NCBI GenBank assembly: GCA_035498015.1 | Contig: DATKAO010000176.1 | Span: 1-34,647, forward strand | Length of the DNA stretch: 34,647 nucleotides | Direction: 5' to 3' | DNA from: Myxococcota bacterium | Lineage (GTDB): Bacteria; Myxococcota_A; UBA9160; SZUA-336 | Part shown: one piece after another, positions 13,433 to 21,882 of the stretch | How the letters are laid out: each line of letters begins with the position of its first letter | How positions within the stretch are numbered: position 1 is the first letter of the stretch | Position numbers and translations under genes: made by a program | Notes under the pieces: model-generated | Database searches by the model: none | Seen by the model: only the letters and a program-made list of their open reading frames with translations | Told to the model about the DNA's origin: nothing

Positions 13433-15031
13433 ATGGCCCGCACCGTCGCGATCGGGTTCCTGGGAACGCAGCTCGACGCGCCGCGCGGGTCGGCGCGCTG
13501 GGAGCGCTGGCGGCCCAGCGTCGACCTGTGCCGGCACCCGGACCTGGCGATCGCGCGCTTCGAGCTGTTCTCGGAGCGGCGCTTCGCGAGCCTCGCGCGC
13601 CAGGTCACCGCCGACATCGCGACCGCCTCGCCCGAGACCGAGCTGCGCGTGCACGAGCTCGGGCTCCGCGACCCCTGGGACTTCGAGGAGGTGTACGGCG
13701 CGCTGCACGACTTCGCGCGCGCCTACCGCTTCGCGCCCGAGGACGAGGAGTATCTCGTGCACGTGACCACGGGCACGCACGTGGCGCAGATCTGCCTGTT
13801 TCTGCTGACCGAGACACGCCACATCCCGGGGCGCCTGCTGCAGACCGCGCCGCCCGCGCGCGGCGCGCGCCAGGGGCCGGGCTCGTACACGATCATCGAC
13901 CTCGATCTGTCGAAGTACGACCGGCTGGCCTCGCGCTTCTCGCGCGAGCAGGCCGAGAGTCTCTCGTTCCTGAAGTCGGGCATCGCGACGCGCAACGCCG
14001 CCTTCAACGCGCTGGTCGAGCGCATCGAGCGCGTCGCCATCGCCTCCACCGCGCCGATCCTGCTCATGGGGCCGACCGGCGCCGGCAAGTCACAGCTCGC
14101 GCAGCGCATCCACGCGCTGAAGCAGTCGCGGCGCCAGGTGACCGGCCGCTTCGTCGAGGTGAACTGCGCGACCCTGCGCGGCGACGCCGCCACGTCGGCG
14201 CTGTTCGGTCACGTGAAGGGCGCGTTCACCGGCGCCATGCAGGACCGGCCGGGGCTGCTGCGCGCGGCCGACGGGGGCGTGTTGTTTTTGGACGAGATCG
14301 GCGAGCTCGGGCCCGACGAGCAGGCCATGCTCCTGCGCGCGATCGAGGAGAAGCGCTTCCTGCCGCTCGGCAGCGAGAAGGAGGCGAAGAGTGACTTCCA
14401 GCTGATCGCCGGCACGAACCGCGACCTGCGCGAGGCGGTGCGCCAGGGCGGCTTCCGCGAAGACCTGCTGACGCGCATCGACCTGTGGACCTTCACGCTG
14501 CCGCCGCTGCGCGCCCGGCCCGAAGACGTGGAGCCGAATCTCGACTACGAGCTCGAGCAGTGGGCCGCGCGCACGGGCGCGCGAGTCACCTTCAACCGCG
14601 AGGCGCGGCAGAAGTTCCTGGCCTTCGCGACCGACCCGAGCTCGGCCTGGCCCGGCAACTTCCGTGACTTCAACGCCGCGCTCGTGCGCATGGCCACGCT
14701 CGCCCGTGGCGGCCGCATCGACGAGCCCGTGGTCGAGGAGGAGCTCGGCCGGCTGCGCGCCGCCTGGTCCGGCGGCGGCCATGCCGCCGAGGACGAGGTC
14801 GCGCGCGTGCTCGGCCCGCAGCAGCGCGCCGGGCTCGACCTGTTCGACTCGGCGCAGCTCTCCGCGGTCCTGCGCGTCTGCGCCGAGTCACGCACCTTGT
14901 CCGAAGCCGGACGCCGCCTGTTCGCAGTGTCTCGCGCGCAGCGCTCGAAGACCAACGACGCCGACCGCCTGCGCAAGTATCTCGCGCGTTTCGGCCTGTC
15001 GTGGCAGGAGCTCGAAGAGCGGCTGCGCTAG
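13433..15031 (+). CDS. rtcR: RtcR, sigma-54 dependent activator of the RNA repair operon with N-terminal CARF domain
   Basis: A 532-residue enhancer-binding protein. The N-terminal domain (about 1-180) is the RtcR CARF-type ligand domain, with HVTTGTHVAQICLFLLTE (110-127) as its typical nucleotide-binding strand-helix. The AAA+ domain has Walker A GPTGAGKS (213-220), the sigma-54 contacting GAFTGA loop (263-268), and Walker B VLFLDE (283-288). The C-terminus holds a helix-turn-helix region (about 480-532). RtcR is known to sense RNA ends carrying 2',3'-cyclic phosphate, such as tRNA fragments, and to activate rtcBA, which lies divergent here. Its TAG shares CTAG with the stop of the opposing gene. 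Confidence 0.97.
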   Translation: MARTVAIGFLGTQLDAPRGSARWERWRPSVDLCRHPDLAIARFELFSERRFASLARQVTADIATASPETELRVHELGLRDPWDFEEVYGALHDFARAYRFAPEDEEYLVHVTTGTHVAQICLFLLTETRHIPGRLLQTAPPARGARQGPGSYTIIDLDLSKYDRLASRFSREQAESLSFLKSGIATRNAAFNALVERIERVAIASTAPILLMGPTGAGKSQLAQRIHALKQSRRQVTGRFVEVNCATLRGDAATSALFGHVKGAFTGAMQDRPGLLRAADGGVLFLDEIGELGPDEQAMLLRAIEEKRFLPLGSEKEAKSDFQLIAGTNRDLREAVRQGGFREDLLTRIDLWTFTLPPLRARPEDVEPNLDYELEQWAARTGARVTFNREARQKFLAFATDPSSAWPGNFRDFNAALVRMATLARGGRIDEPVVEEELGRLRAAWSGGGHAAEDEVARVLGPQQRAGLDLFDSAQLSAVLRVCAESRTLSEAGRRLFAVSRAQRSKTNDADRLRKYLARFGLSWQELEERLR

Positions 15032-15777
15032 CGCGAGCGGATCCAGGTCTTCGCGCCCGGCGGCGCCTGGATCTCGCGCACCTCGTTCGAGCCGACCATC
15101 CAGCGGTGGCGCCGGGCGATCTCGACGGCCTCGTCGGTCGACTCGGCCTCGACGATCGTGAAGCCCCCGAGCGCCTCCTTCCCGCCGGCGAACCCGCCCG
15201 GCTCGACCGAGAGGCGGTCGTCCGGGTGGAGCCGCACCGTGCGTGCCTGCGCTGCGGGCGCGAAGTAGACCAGCGAAGAGCGCTCCTGCGCGTCGGTCTC
15301 GGCCTGCCACAGCCGGTGGCGCTCCATCAGCCGCGGCACGTCTTCTTTCCTGAGCTTCTGGAGCTCGCCGTCGACGTGCGTGAACAGGATCGCGAAGCGC
15401 CGCTTCGCGGGCTCGGACCCGGCCTCGGGCTGGGCGGGCTCGGCGAAGGTGAGTCGGTTCCCGTCCGCGTCGAGCGCGCTGAACTGACGCATGCCCCAGG
15501 GCTGGGTCTCGAGCGGCTCGGCGGGATGGATCACGCCCTGCTGCTCGAGCTCGGCATACAGCCCGTCGATCCCGCTCACCGCGAAACGAACACGGATCGG
15601 TGACGGCGGCGCGCCGCCGTCGAGATGCACCTCGATCGGCCCGCGCGCGACGCCCGCGTAGGGGCCGTACTCGAAGCGCGGCGCGAAGCCCAGGCGCTCG
15701 CGGTAGAACGCGACGGCGTTGGGCACGTCCTTTACGGGGAGGACCGGGATGGCGGACTCGAGCCTGGCTTCGGACAT
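15028..15777 (-). CDS. VOC (glyoxalase-like) domain fused to a YCII-like domain
   Basis: A 249-residue two-domain protein. Residues about 8-115 form a VOC/glyoxalase-like domain (AIPVLPVKDVPNAVAFYRERLGF start and DADGNRLTF end). Residues about 127-249 look like a YCII/DGPF domain in which the signature has become VEPGGFAGGKEALGGFTIVEA, so the DGPF core is lost. Both families occur with ECF42-type regulation. AGGAGG (minus strand, 15789-15784) precedes the ATG, and upstream TCGCGCGAC resembles the shared DGPF promoter -10 region. It is convergent with rtcR, with overlapping stops. Binding or hydrolysis of a small molecule is plausible, but no substrate can be named. Confidence 0.82.
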   Translation of the reverse strand: MSEARLESAIPVLPVKDVPNAVAFYRERLGFAPRFEYGPYAGVARGPIEVHLDGGAPPSPIRVRFAVSGIDGLYAELEQQGVIHPAEPLETQPWGMRQFSALDADGNRLTFAEPAQPEAGSEPAKRRFAILFTHVDGELQKLRKEDVPRLMERHRLWQAETDAQERSSLVYFAPAAQARTVRLHPDDRLSVEPGGFAGGKEALGGFTIVEAESTDEAVEIARRHRWMVGSNEVREIQAPPGAKTWIRSR

Positions 15778-15826
15778 GGGGGACCTCCTGCCCTGTTGTC
15801 GCGCGAGCCGGCTCCGAGGATACGCC

Positions 15827-16939
15827 TCACTCGCGGTCGCCGTTCCCCAGCCAGCCGGCGCTCCGGAAGTAGGCGAGCAGCCCGATCGCGACCGCGGCCA
15901 TGATGCCCCAGGCCAGCAGGTAGCCGTACTTCCAGTGCAGCTCCGGCATGTATTCGAAGTTCATGCCGTAGATGCCCACGATGAACGTGAGCGGGATGAA
16001 GATGCTGGACAGGATCGTGAGCACCTTGATGATCTCGTTGGTGCGCTGCGAGAGACTCGAGTGGTAGACCTCCATCAGGCCCAGCGAGATCTCGTGGAAC
16101 GAGTCGAGCACGTCGCTGATCTGCAGCGCGTGGTCGAGTGAGTCGCGCAGGTACAGGCTCACGTCGGGGCCGACCAGCGGGTGGTCGGCGCGCATCATCG
16201 CACCCACGGCGTCGCGCTGCTGGTGCACCACGCGCACGAAGTTCAAGAGCTCGTGGCGCACGTGGTGGATCTCGCGCAGGATCGCGCGCGTGGGCCGGGC
16301 CGAGACGCGCTCCTCGAGTGACTCGAGCTTGTCGCCCAGCGCCTCGATCGCCGGGTAGTAGCCGTCGATCAACACGTCGACCAGCGCGTACAGCAGGTAG
16401 TCGGTGCCCAGCGTGCGCACCACGCCGCCGCGGCGGATGCGCTCGCGCACGGGCTCGAACACGTCGCGCTCGCCCTCGTGGAAAGTCACCACCACGTCGC
16501 TCGCGAGCACCAGACTCACCTGCTCCAGGTCGAACTCGAGCGGCGAGCGGGGGCACGGCGCGCGACACACCACGAGCTCGAACTCGGTGTAGGCCTCGGC
16601 CTTGGGCCGTTGGCCCACGTTCACGATGTCGGCCAGCGCGAGCGGGTGGATGCGCACGAGCTCGGCGATGCGCCGCAGCGCGTCCTCGTTGCCCAGGCCC
16701 TCGACCTCGAGCCAGGTCACCTGGCCGGGCGCGATCAGCCCGGGCAGCTCGTCGAGCGGCACGTCTTTGCGTTCGACGAGCTGGGTCTTGTCGTAGCGGA
16801 TCACGTTGAGCCGCGTGCTGCCCGGCGGAAAGACGAGCGCGCCCGGCGCGGCGCCGACGGGCGGGCGACGCCGCTTGAAGCCTCCATGCCGCCGCTCGCC
16901 GCTCTTGCCCGAGACCCGACCCTCCGCGCGGCGTATCAT
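15827..16939 (-). CDS. corA: CorA family divalent cation transporter
   Basis: A 370-residue CorA-type channel. The long soluble N-terminal part (beta and helical funnel) ends in two membrane segments; the conserved GMN pore motif is at 325-327 in IVGIYGMNFEYMPEL, and the second segment is followed by a short charged tail. CorA pentamers carry Mg2+ or Co2+ across the inner membrane. ATG at 16939 lies only 9 bp from the start of the divergent PhyH gene and has no ribosome binding site, so the start is uncertain; homologues often begin with a basic stretch like KRRRPPVGAAPG, which supports a start in this area. The 49 bp to the next gene hold nothing else. Confidence 0.92.
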   Translation of the reverse strand: MIRRAEGRVSGKSGERRHGGFKRRRPPVGAAPGALVFPPGSTRLNVIRYDKTQLVERKDVPLDELPGLIAPGQVTWLEVEGLGNEDALRRIAELVRIHPLALADIVNVGQRPKAEAYTEFELVVCRAPCPRSPLEFDLEQVSLVLASDVVVTFHEGERDVFEPVRERIRRGGVVRTLGTDYLLYALVDVLIDGYYPAIEALGDKLESLEERVSARPTRAILREIHHVRHELLNFVRVVHQQRDAVGAMMRADHPLVGPDVSLYLRDSLDHALQISDVLDSFHEISLGLMEVYHSSLSQRTNEIIKVLTILSSIFIPLTFIVGIYGMNFEYMPELHWKYGYLLAWGIMAAVAIGLLAYFRSAGWLGNGDRE

Positions 16940-16942
16940 ACC
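16934..16942. promoter_or_regulatory. palindromic double -10 element between corA and the PhyH gene
   Basis: GTATCATAC contains TATCAT on the plus strand (16934-16939), which ends 9 nt before the PhyH ATG at 16949, and TATGAT on the minus strand (16940-16935). The plus-strand box fits a near-leaderless PhyH transcript; the minus-strand box overlaps the corA ATG and would start transcription inside that frame. Confidence 0.4.
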
Positions 16943-16948
16943 GCGGCC

Positions 16949-17749
16949 ATGGAATCCGAAGCGCTGGCGACTCACTGGAAGCGGCTCGAGACCGACGGCT
17001 ACACGATCGTGGAGAACGCCTTCTCCACGGCCGAGGCCGACGCGCTGCTCGAAGAGCTGGCGCGGCTCGAGCGCGAGCTCGGCATCGGCTTCGCGGAGAA
17101 CACCTTCGAGGGCCGCCGCACCAAGCGCGTGTACAACCTGCTCGCCCACGGGCCGCGCTTCGAGGCCATCCCCGTACACCCGGCGGTGTTGCCGGTGGTC
17201 GAGGGCGTGCTCGACTCGGGCTGTCTCGTGTCGTCGCTCTCCTCCATCGCCATCCATCCGGGCGAGGTCGCGCAGCCGATCCACGCCGACGACCAGCTCC
17301 TGCCGCTGGCCAAGCCGCACGTGGCCACGGTGTGCAACTCGATGTGGGCGCTCACCGACTTCACCGAGGAGAACGGCGCCACGCGCATCATCCCCGGCTC
17401 GCACCTGCGCGACGCGAGCCCGGTCTACGGCTCGCAGCACGACTCGATCCCCGCCGAGATGCGGCGCGGCAGCGTGCTGGTCTGGCACGGCAGCCTCTGG
17501 CACGGCGGCGGTGCGAACCGCAGCTCCGCCGTGCGCGTGGGCATCGCCATGAATTACTGCGCCGGCTGGATCCGCCAGCAGGAGAACCAGCAGCTGGGCA
17601 TTCCGGTCGAGACCGCGCGCCGCTTCGCGCCGCGCCTGCGCGAGCTGGTCGGCTACGGCGTCTACCGTGGCCTGATCGGCCACATCGACAAACACAGCCC
17701 GGTGGAGCTCCTGGGCGAAGTCAGCGCGACGCGCGCGTTCGAATTCTGA
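16949..17749 (+). CDS. phytanoyl-CoA dioxygenase (PhyH) family protein
   Basis: A 266-residue Fe(II)/2-oxoglutarate dioxygenase of the PhyH family. The iron ligands are visible as HAD (His112, Asp114 in QPIHADDQLLPL) and a distal His185 in WHGSLWHGGGANRS, followed by Arg191 or Arg196 for 2-oxoglutarate. The N-terminal LETDGYTIVENAFSTAEADALLEEL is typical. Such enzymes hydroxylate fatty acyl chains or secondary metabolites; the substrate is unknown. ATG at 16949 lies 9 nt after TATCAT with no ribosome binding site. It ends 4 bp before the convergent TPR gene. Family firm, role open. Confidence 0.9.
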   Translation: MESEALATHWKRLETDGYTIVENAFSTAEADALLEELARLERELGIGFAENTFEGRRTKRVYNLLAHGPRFEAIPVHPAVLPVVEGVLDSGCLVSSLSSIAIHPGEVAQPIHADDQLLPLAKPHVATVCNSMWALTDFTEENGATRIIPGSHLRDASPVYGSQHDSIPAEMRRGSVLVWHGSLWHGGGANRSSAVRVGIAMNYCAGWIRQQENQQLGIPVETARRFAPRLRELVGYGVYRGLIGHIDKHSPVELLGEVSATRAFEF

Positions 17750-17753
17750 GCCG

Positions 17754-19310
17754 CTAGCGGCCGGGCCCCTTCTGCAGGCTTTCGGCCAGTGCCAGGCCTC
17801 TCTGCGCGCCGCGGTGACCGGGCTCGAGCTCGAGCACGCGCCGGTAGCGGCTCACGGCCTCGTCGAGCTGGCCCGCCTGGCCGAGCAGGTTCGCCAGGTT
17901 GAAGTTGGCGGACACGAAGTCGGGGTTGCTGCGCAGCGCCTCGCGGTACTCGGCCATGGCTTCGGCGTCGCGGCCTTCCTCCTCGTACATGACCCCGAGC
18001 GCGTAGTGACCATGGGGGAAATCGGGCCGGATGCGCAGTGACTCGCGGTAGTGCGCGTAGGCCTCGGGGCGCCGGCCCAGGTCGGCCAGCTCGTTGGCGT
18101 AGAACTCGTGGATCACGAAGTTGTCGCGGGTCACCAGAAGCGCGCGCTCGTAGAGCGTCATGCCGTCGCGCCAATACGCGACCTGGCGGTGCGTGGCGAG
18201 GCCGAGCGTGCCGAGCACGAGCGCAGCGGCGGCCGCCCGAAGAGCGGTGGGAGCGCGCAGCCGGTCGGCGGCTTCGCGCGCCGCGAACGCCAGCGCGCTG
18301 CACAGGCCGAGCGACGGGACGTACGAGTAGCGGTCGGCGACGCCCTGGAAGCCCACGTGCACGATGCCGAGCACGGGCAGGAGAGTGACTCCGAACCACG
18401 CCCAGCCGGCCAGGAGCCAGGGCCGGCGCGCGCGTTCGCGCACGGCCAGCGCGGTCACACCGGCGGTCACCGCCAGCGCGAGCACGACCTCGCCCAGCCC
18501 GAGCGCCGTGCCGGGTGCCGGGTAGAGCACGGCCAGCCCCGAGGGCCAGAACGACAGCTCGAGATACTCGAGGTACTCGACCGGCACGAACGCGAGCCGC
18601 GCCCAGAACGGCGGCCGCATCCAGGCCTCGCTCGCACCCATCGTGAGCTGCGCAAAGAGCGTGATGGCACAGGACGCGGCGGCCAGCAGCGCGAACGGCA
18701 GCTTCTCGCGCAGGAGGCGCGCAGCGGGCGCGCGGCGCAGCGGCCAGAAGTCGACCACGAAGAGCGCGAGCGGCAGGGTCACGGCCATCGGCTTGGCCAG
18801 GAGCGCCAGCACGAACGCGCCGAGTGACCAGCCCCGCGCGCCGCGCCCGTACAGAGTCAGCGCGAGCAGATAGAAGAACGTACACAGCACGTCCTTGCGT
18901 TCCGCGATCCACACCACCGACTCGACGCGCAGCGGGTGCAGCGCGAACAGCCCCGCGGCGAGCGCCGCCGTCCAGCGCTCGCCGGTCGCGCGCGCGAGCG
19001 CGACGAAGAACAAGGCCGCGCTCGCCAGGTGAAACGAGAGGCTCGTCGCGTGGTGACCCGCGGCGGTCGTGCCGAAGAGCGACACGTCGAGCATGTGCGA
19101 GAGCCAGGTGAGCGGATGCCAGTTGCTGGCCCAGAAGGTCGTCGCCGCCCAGGCCAGCCCGCGCCAGGACAGCCCGGCCAGCACCATGGGGTTGTGGGTC
19201 ACGTACTGCTCGTCGTCGAAGGCGACGAAGCCGCAACGCGCGACGCCCTCGAACGCGACGGCGGTGAGCGCCGCGAGCCCGAGGGCGATCCACAGGTCCC
19301 GGCGACTCAC
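17754..19310 (-). CDS. polytopic membrane protein with C-terminal TPR repeats (TMTC/O-mannosyl-type)
   Basis: A 518-residue integral membrane protein. The N-terminal 380 residues hold about ten membrane segments and the motifs FDDEQYVTHNPMV, SNWHPLTWLSHMLD and HPLRVESVVWIAERKDVL, the signature of bacterial TMTC-like TPR membrane proteins. Residues about 400-518 form tetratricopeptide repeats (AYAHYRESLRIRPDFPHGHYALGVMYEEEGRDAEAM and following). Relatives may be dolichyl- or polyprenyl-phosphate sugar transferases, but this is not established. GTG at 19310 overlaps the TGA of the LLM gene as GTGA, so translation is coupled and the two form an operon. Confidence 0.88.
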   Translation of the reverse strand: MSRRDLWIALGLAALTAVAFEGVARCGFVAFDDEQYVTHNPMVLAGLSWRGLAWAATTFWASNWHPLTWLSHMLDVSLFGTTAAGHHATSLSFHLASAALFFVALARATGERWTAALAAGLFALHPLRVESVVWIAERKDVLCTFFYLLALTLYGRGARGWSLGAFVLALLAKPMAVTLPLALFVVDFWPLRRAPAARLLREKLPFALLAAASCAITLFAQLTMGASEAWMRPPFWARLAFVPVEYLEYLELSFWPSGLAVLYPAPGTALGLGEVVLALAVTAGVTALAVRERARRPWLLAGWAWFGVTLLPVLGIVHVGFQGVADRYSYVPSLGLCSALAFAAREAADRLRAPTALRAAAAALVLGTLGLATHRQVAYWRDGMTLYERALLVTRDNFVIHEFYANELADLGRRPEAYAHYRESLRIRPDFPHGHYALGVMYEEEGRDAEAMAEYREALRSNPDFVSANFNLANLLGQAGQLDEAVSRYRRVLELEPGHRGAQRGLALAESLQKGPGR

Positions 19311-20665
19311 TCCGACGGCGGCACCTCGCGCGGCGCGAGGCTGCGGAGCGAGTCACCGCCCACGGCCGCCTCCTCCGCGATCTTCTCGAGCAACGCGTCG
19401 CCGCCCGCGGCCTTCACCAGCTCCTTCATCACCGCGGGCACGTTGTAGCCTTCGGGCATGCTCGGCGTCTTGCGTTCCTTGCGCGCGAGCGCGGCGTCGA
19501 CCAAGGGCGCCAGGCGCGAGGCCTTGGCGGCGCGCTGCTTCTCGTCGCGCTCCTTGAACTCCGGGAGTATTTCGCGCCCGAACAGCTCGATCGCCTCCAT
19601 GATGTGCTCGTGGCGGTTCTTGCCCGCCTGCAGCACGAAGATCAGCTGATCCACGCCCGCGGCCTCGAAGCGGCGCAGGTAGCCGCGCAGCTGGTCGGGC
19701 GTGCCGACCGCGCCGCGCAGCGCCGTGGTCTCGCCCTGTGCGACCTTGGCGCCGAGCTCCTGGCGCTCGGTGATCGCGAGCTCGGAGTTGAAGCCGCGCT
19801 CGTGGCGCTTGGCCTGGAAGTCCTGCCACAGGTCGGTCGTGCCCGGCACGTGATTGCCGAACGCAGCGTAGAACGCGAGTGAGTAGCCGAAGAAGTTCCC
19901 GCCCTCGAGGCCGCGGCGAATCGCCTCGCGCTCGTCGCGGTGCACCATCATGGGAGTCACGCACGCGACGTCGGTGTTGACCCGTTCGCCGATCGGCACG
20001 CACTTCGCGAGCCGGCGCTCGTGCGCCTCGGTCCAGCCCCGCGCTTCCTCCGGATCGATGAACGCGAAGGTGAGCGCGCCCAGCCCCAGCTCGGCGGCCA
20101 GCATGATCGTGTCTCGCCGCGAGCACGCCACCCATAGCGGCGGGTGCGGCCGCTGGCGCGGCTTGGGCACCACGTTGCGCGGCGGCATCTTGACCCAGCG
20201 TCCGTCGACGCCGCCGAACGGCGTCTCGGTGAGACAGCGAACCGCGACCTCGAGCCCCTCGCGCCACTGATCGCGCTTCAGGAACGGATCGACGTTGAAG
20301 CCGCCCATCTCGCCGGTGGTCGCCGACTCACCCGAGCCGAACTCTACGCGCCCGCCCGATACCAGGTCGAGCGTGGCCACCCGCTCCGCCGTGCGCGCGG
20401 GGTGATTGTAGAGCGGCGAGGTCTGGATGATGCCGTGGCCCAGCCGGATGTTGCGCGTGCGCTGACTCGCCGCGGCGAGGAACACCTCGGGCGCGCTCGA
20501 GTGCGAGTACTCCTCGAGGAAGTGGTGCTCGACCTCCCACACGTACTCGATGCCCAGCCGGTCGGCCAGCTCGACCTGCTCGAGCGCGTTCTGCAACAGG
20601 TGGTACTCGTCGTCGCGCCCCCACGGGCGCGGGAGCTGGTGCTCGTAGAAGATCCCGAAGCGCAT
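19307..20665 (-). CDS. LLM class flavin-dependent oxidoreductase
   Basis: A 452-residue luciferase-like monooxygenase. The N-terminus MRFGIFYEHQLPRPW, VWEVEHHFLEEYSHSSAPEVFLAAASQRTRNIRLGHGI and HPARTAERVATLDLVSGGRVEFGSGES are the family's conserved barrel strands. A C-terminal extension (about residues 385-452) is lysine- and glutamate-rich. These enzymes use reduced FMN or F420 to oxygenate small molecules; no specific substrate can be given. GGGGAGGA lies 5-6 nt before the ATG and TATGAT at 20697-20692 is a good -10 box. It is the first gene of an operon with the TPR membrane protein. Confidence 0.9.
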   Translation of the reverse strand: MRFGIFYEHQLPRPWGRDDEYHLLQNALEQVELADRLGIEYVWEVEHHFLEEYSHSSAPEVFLAAASQRTRNIRLGHGIIQTSPLYNHPARTAERVATLDLVSGGRVEFGSGESATTGEMGGFNVDPFLKRDQWREGLEVAVRCLTETPFGGVDGRWVKMPPRNVVPKPRQRPHPPLWVACSRRDTIMLAAELGLGALTFAFIDPEEARGWTEAHERRLAKCVPIGERVNTDVACVTPMMVHRDEREAIRRGLEGGNFFGYSLAFYAAFGNHVPGTTDLWQDFQAKRHERGFNSELAITERQELGAKVAQGETTALRGAVGTPDQLRGYLRRFEAAGVDQLIFVLQAGKNRHEHIMEAIELFGREILPEFKERDEKQRAAKASRLAPLVDAALARKERKTPSMPEGYNVPAVMKELVKAAGGDALLEKIAEEAAVGGDSLRSLAPREVPPSE

Positions 20666-20691
20666 CGCGTCCTCCCCAAAGGTGCGCTGCG

Positions 20692-20697
20692 ATCATA
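20692..20697 (-). promoter_or_regulatory. TATGAT -10 box of the LLM/TPR operon
   Basis: Minus-strand TATGAT would start transcription near 20685, leaving a 20-nt leader that contains the GGGGAGGA ribosome binding site. No clear -35 box is visible. Confidence 0.55.
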
Positions 20698-20764
20698 CCT
20701 GGCGCGCATGTCGCTTGCGGCGCAGGGGGTGCAACATTCCCCGGGCCCGGGACGATGGAGGCAC

Positions 20765-21337
20765 ATGGGCAAGGCGCTGCGCGCGATTCTGGCCGTCCTG
20801 GTGGTGACCGCCCTGGCGGCCGGCGCGCTGGCGCTCGTGGTGGCGCTCAACCTGCGCACCTACTCGCGACTCACCTACGAACAGCCGGTGCTCTCGATCG
20901 AGTTCCAGGCGCTCGCGCCCCAGCGCTTCACGGCGGCGGTGATCCGCGCGGATCGGGCCGAGACACAGCGCTTCGAGCTCGCGGGCGACGAGTGGATGGT
21001 CGACGCGCGCGTGCTGAAGTGGCACGGGCTGGCCAACGTGCTCGGCCTGGACGCCTACTACCGCCTGGAGCGCATCAGCGGCCGCTACCGCGAGATCGAG
21101 CAAGAGCGCACGGCGCCGCACAGCGTGTACCCGCTGCATCGCGAGTCGTGGCTCGACTTCTGGTCCTTCGCGCAGACGCACGCCGGTTGGATCCCCTGGG
21201 TCGACGGCTTCTACGGCAGCGCGACCTACCTGCCCATGGCCGACGGCGCGCGCTACCAGGTCAGCCTGAGTCAGACGGGCCTCGTGGCCCGCCCCGACAA
21301 CGATGCCGCGCGCGCAGCCAGCCAGGCCTGGAAGTGA
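20765..21337 (+). CDS. membrane-anchored hypothetical protein
   Basis: A 190-residue protein with one N-terminal membrane helix (AILAVLVVTALAAGALALVVALNL, about residues 7-30) and a mainly beta periplasmic part (IEFQALAPQRFTAAVIRADRAETQRFELAGDEWMVDARVLKW). Similar proteins have been annotated as multidrug or cation efflux pump related, but nothing here shows transport. ATG at 20765 has GGAGG (20757-20761) only 3 nt upstream, a short spacing. It is divergent from the LLM gene across about 100 bp. Function unknown. Confidence 0.7.
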   Translation: MGKALRAILAVLVVTALAAGALALVVALNLRTYSRLTYEQPVLSIEFQALAPQRFTAAVIRADRAETQRFELAGDEWMVDARVLKWHGLANVLGLDAYYRLERISGRYREIEQERTAPHSVYPLHRESWLDFWSFAQTHAGWIPWVDGFYGSATYLPMADGARYQVSLSQTGLVARPDNDAARAASQAWK

Positions 21338-21364
21338 GTAGACTGGGGCGCGGAGGCCTGCCCC

Positions 21365-21853
21365 ATGATCGTGCGACCCGCCGAGCGCATCGACCTGCCC
21401 GGAATCCTCGCGATCCACAACCAGGTGATCGCGAGCTCGACTGCGATCTACAGCGGCGTGCCGGCCAGGCTGGAAGAGCGCAGCGAGTGGTTCGAGTCAC
21501 GGCGCGCCCAGGGCTGACCGGTGCTGGTCGCAGCCGAGGGCGCCGAGGTGTGGGGCTTCGCGTCGTTCGGTGACTGGCGGGCGTGGCCCGGCTACGCCAC
21601 GACCGTGGAGCACTCCGTGCACGTGCGCGCCGACCGCCGGCGCAGCGGGGTCGGGCGCGCGCTGCTCGAGGCGCTCTTGCCGCGCGCCCGCGAGCTGGAC
21701 AAGCACGTGTGTCTGGGTGCGATCGACGCTGCCAACGAGCCGTCGCTGCGCCTGCACGAGAAGCTGGGCTTCGAGCGCGTGGCCCACTTTCGCCAGGTCG
21801 CGCGAAAGTTCGACCGCTGGCTCGATTTGGTGTTCGTACAGCGCTTCGTTTGA
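21365..21853 (+). pseudogene. GNAT acetyltransferase (phosphinothricin acetyltransferase-like) interrupted by in-frame TGA
   Basis: ATG at 21365 (GGAGG at 21352-21356, TAGACT box at 21339-21344) opens MIVRPAERIDLPGILAIHNQVIASSTAIYSGVPARLEERSEWF, a normal PAT/GNAT N-terminus. After RRAQG the frame reads TGA (21515-21517) and continues without a shift into PVLVAAEGAEVWGFASFGDWR, RRSGVGRALLEALL (acetyl-CoA loop) and NEPSLRLHEKLGFERV. The two halves are therefore one gene of about 162 codons with a single nonsense codon, at a position usually occupied by an aromatic residue (for instance TGG). The second half could start at GTG 21521 but would lack the first strands. A recent mutation, a sequencing error or readthrough are possible; downstream codons show no decay. 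Confidence 0.85.
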
Positions 21854-21855
21854 GA

Positions 21856-21861
21856 TAGAAT
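21856..21861 (+). promoter_or_regulatory. TAGAAT -10 box of the PEP-CTERM gene
   Basis: TAGAAT gives a start near 21868. GAGGA (21869-21873) is the ribosome binding site, 9 nt before the ATG at 21883. Confidence 0.5.
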
Positions 21862-21882
21862 GACTCGTGAGGAAGTCACTCC

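Noticed and set aside
21515-21517. TGA in the GNAT gene as selenocysteine or as reassigned code
   Set aside because: The position is not catalytic, no SECIS-like hairpin was seen just downstream, and TGA serves as the stop codon of most other genes here.
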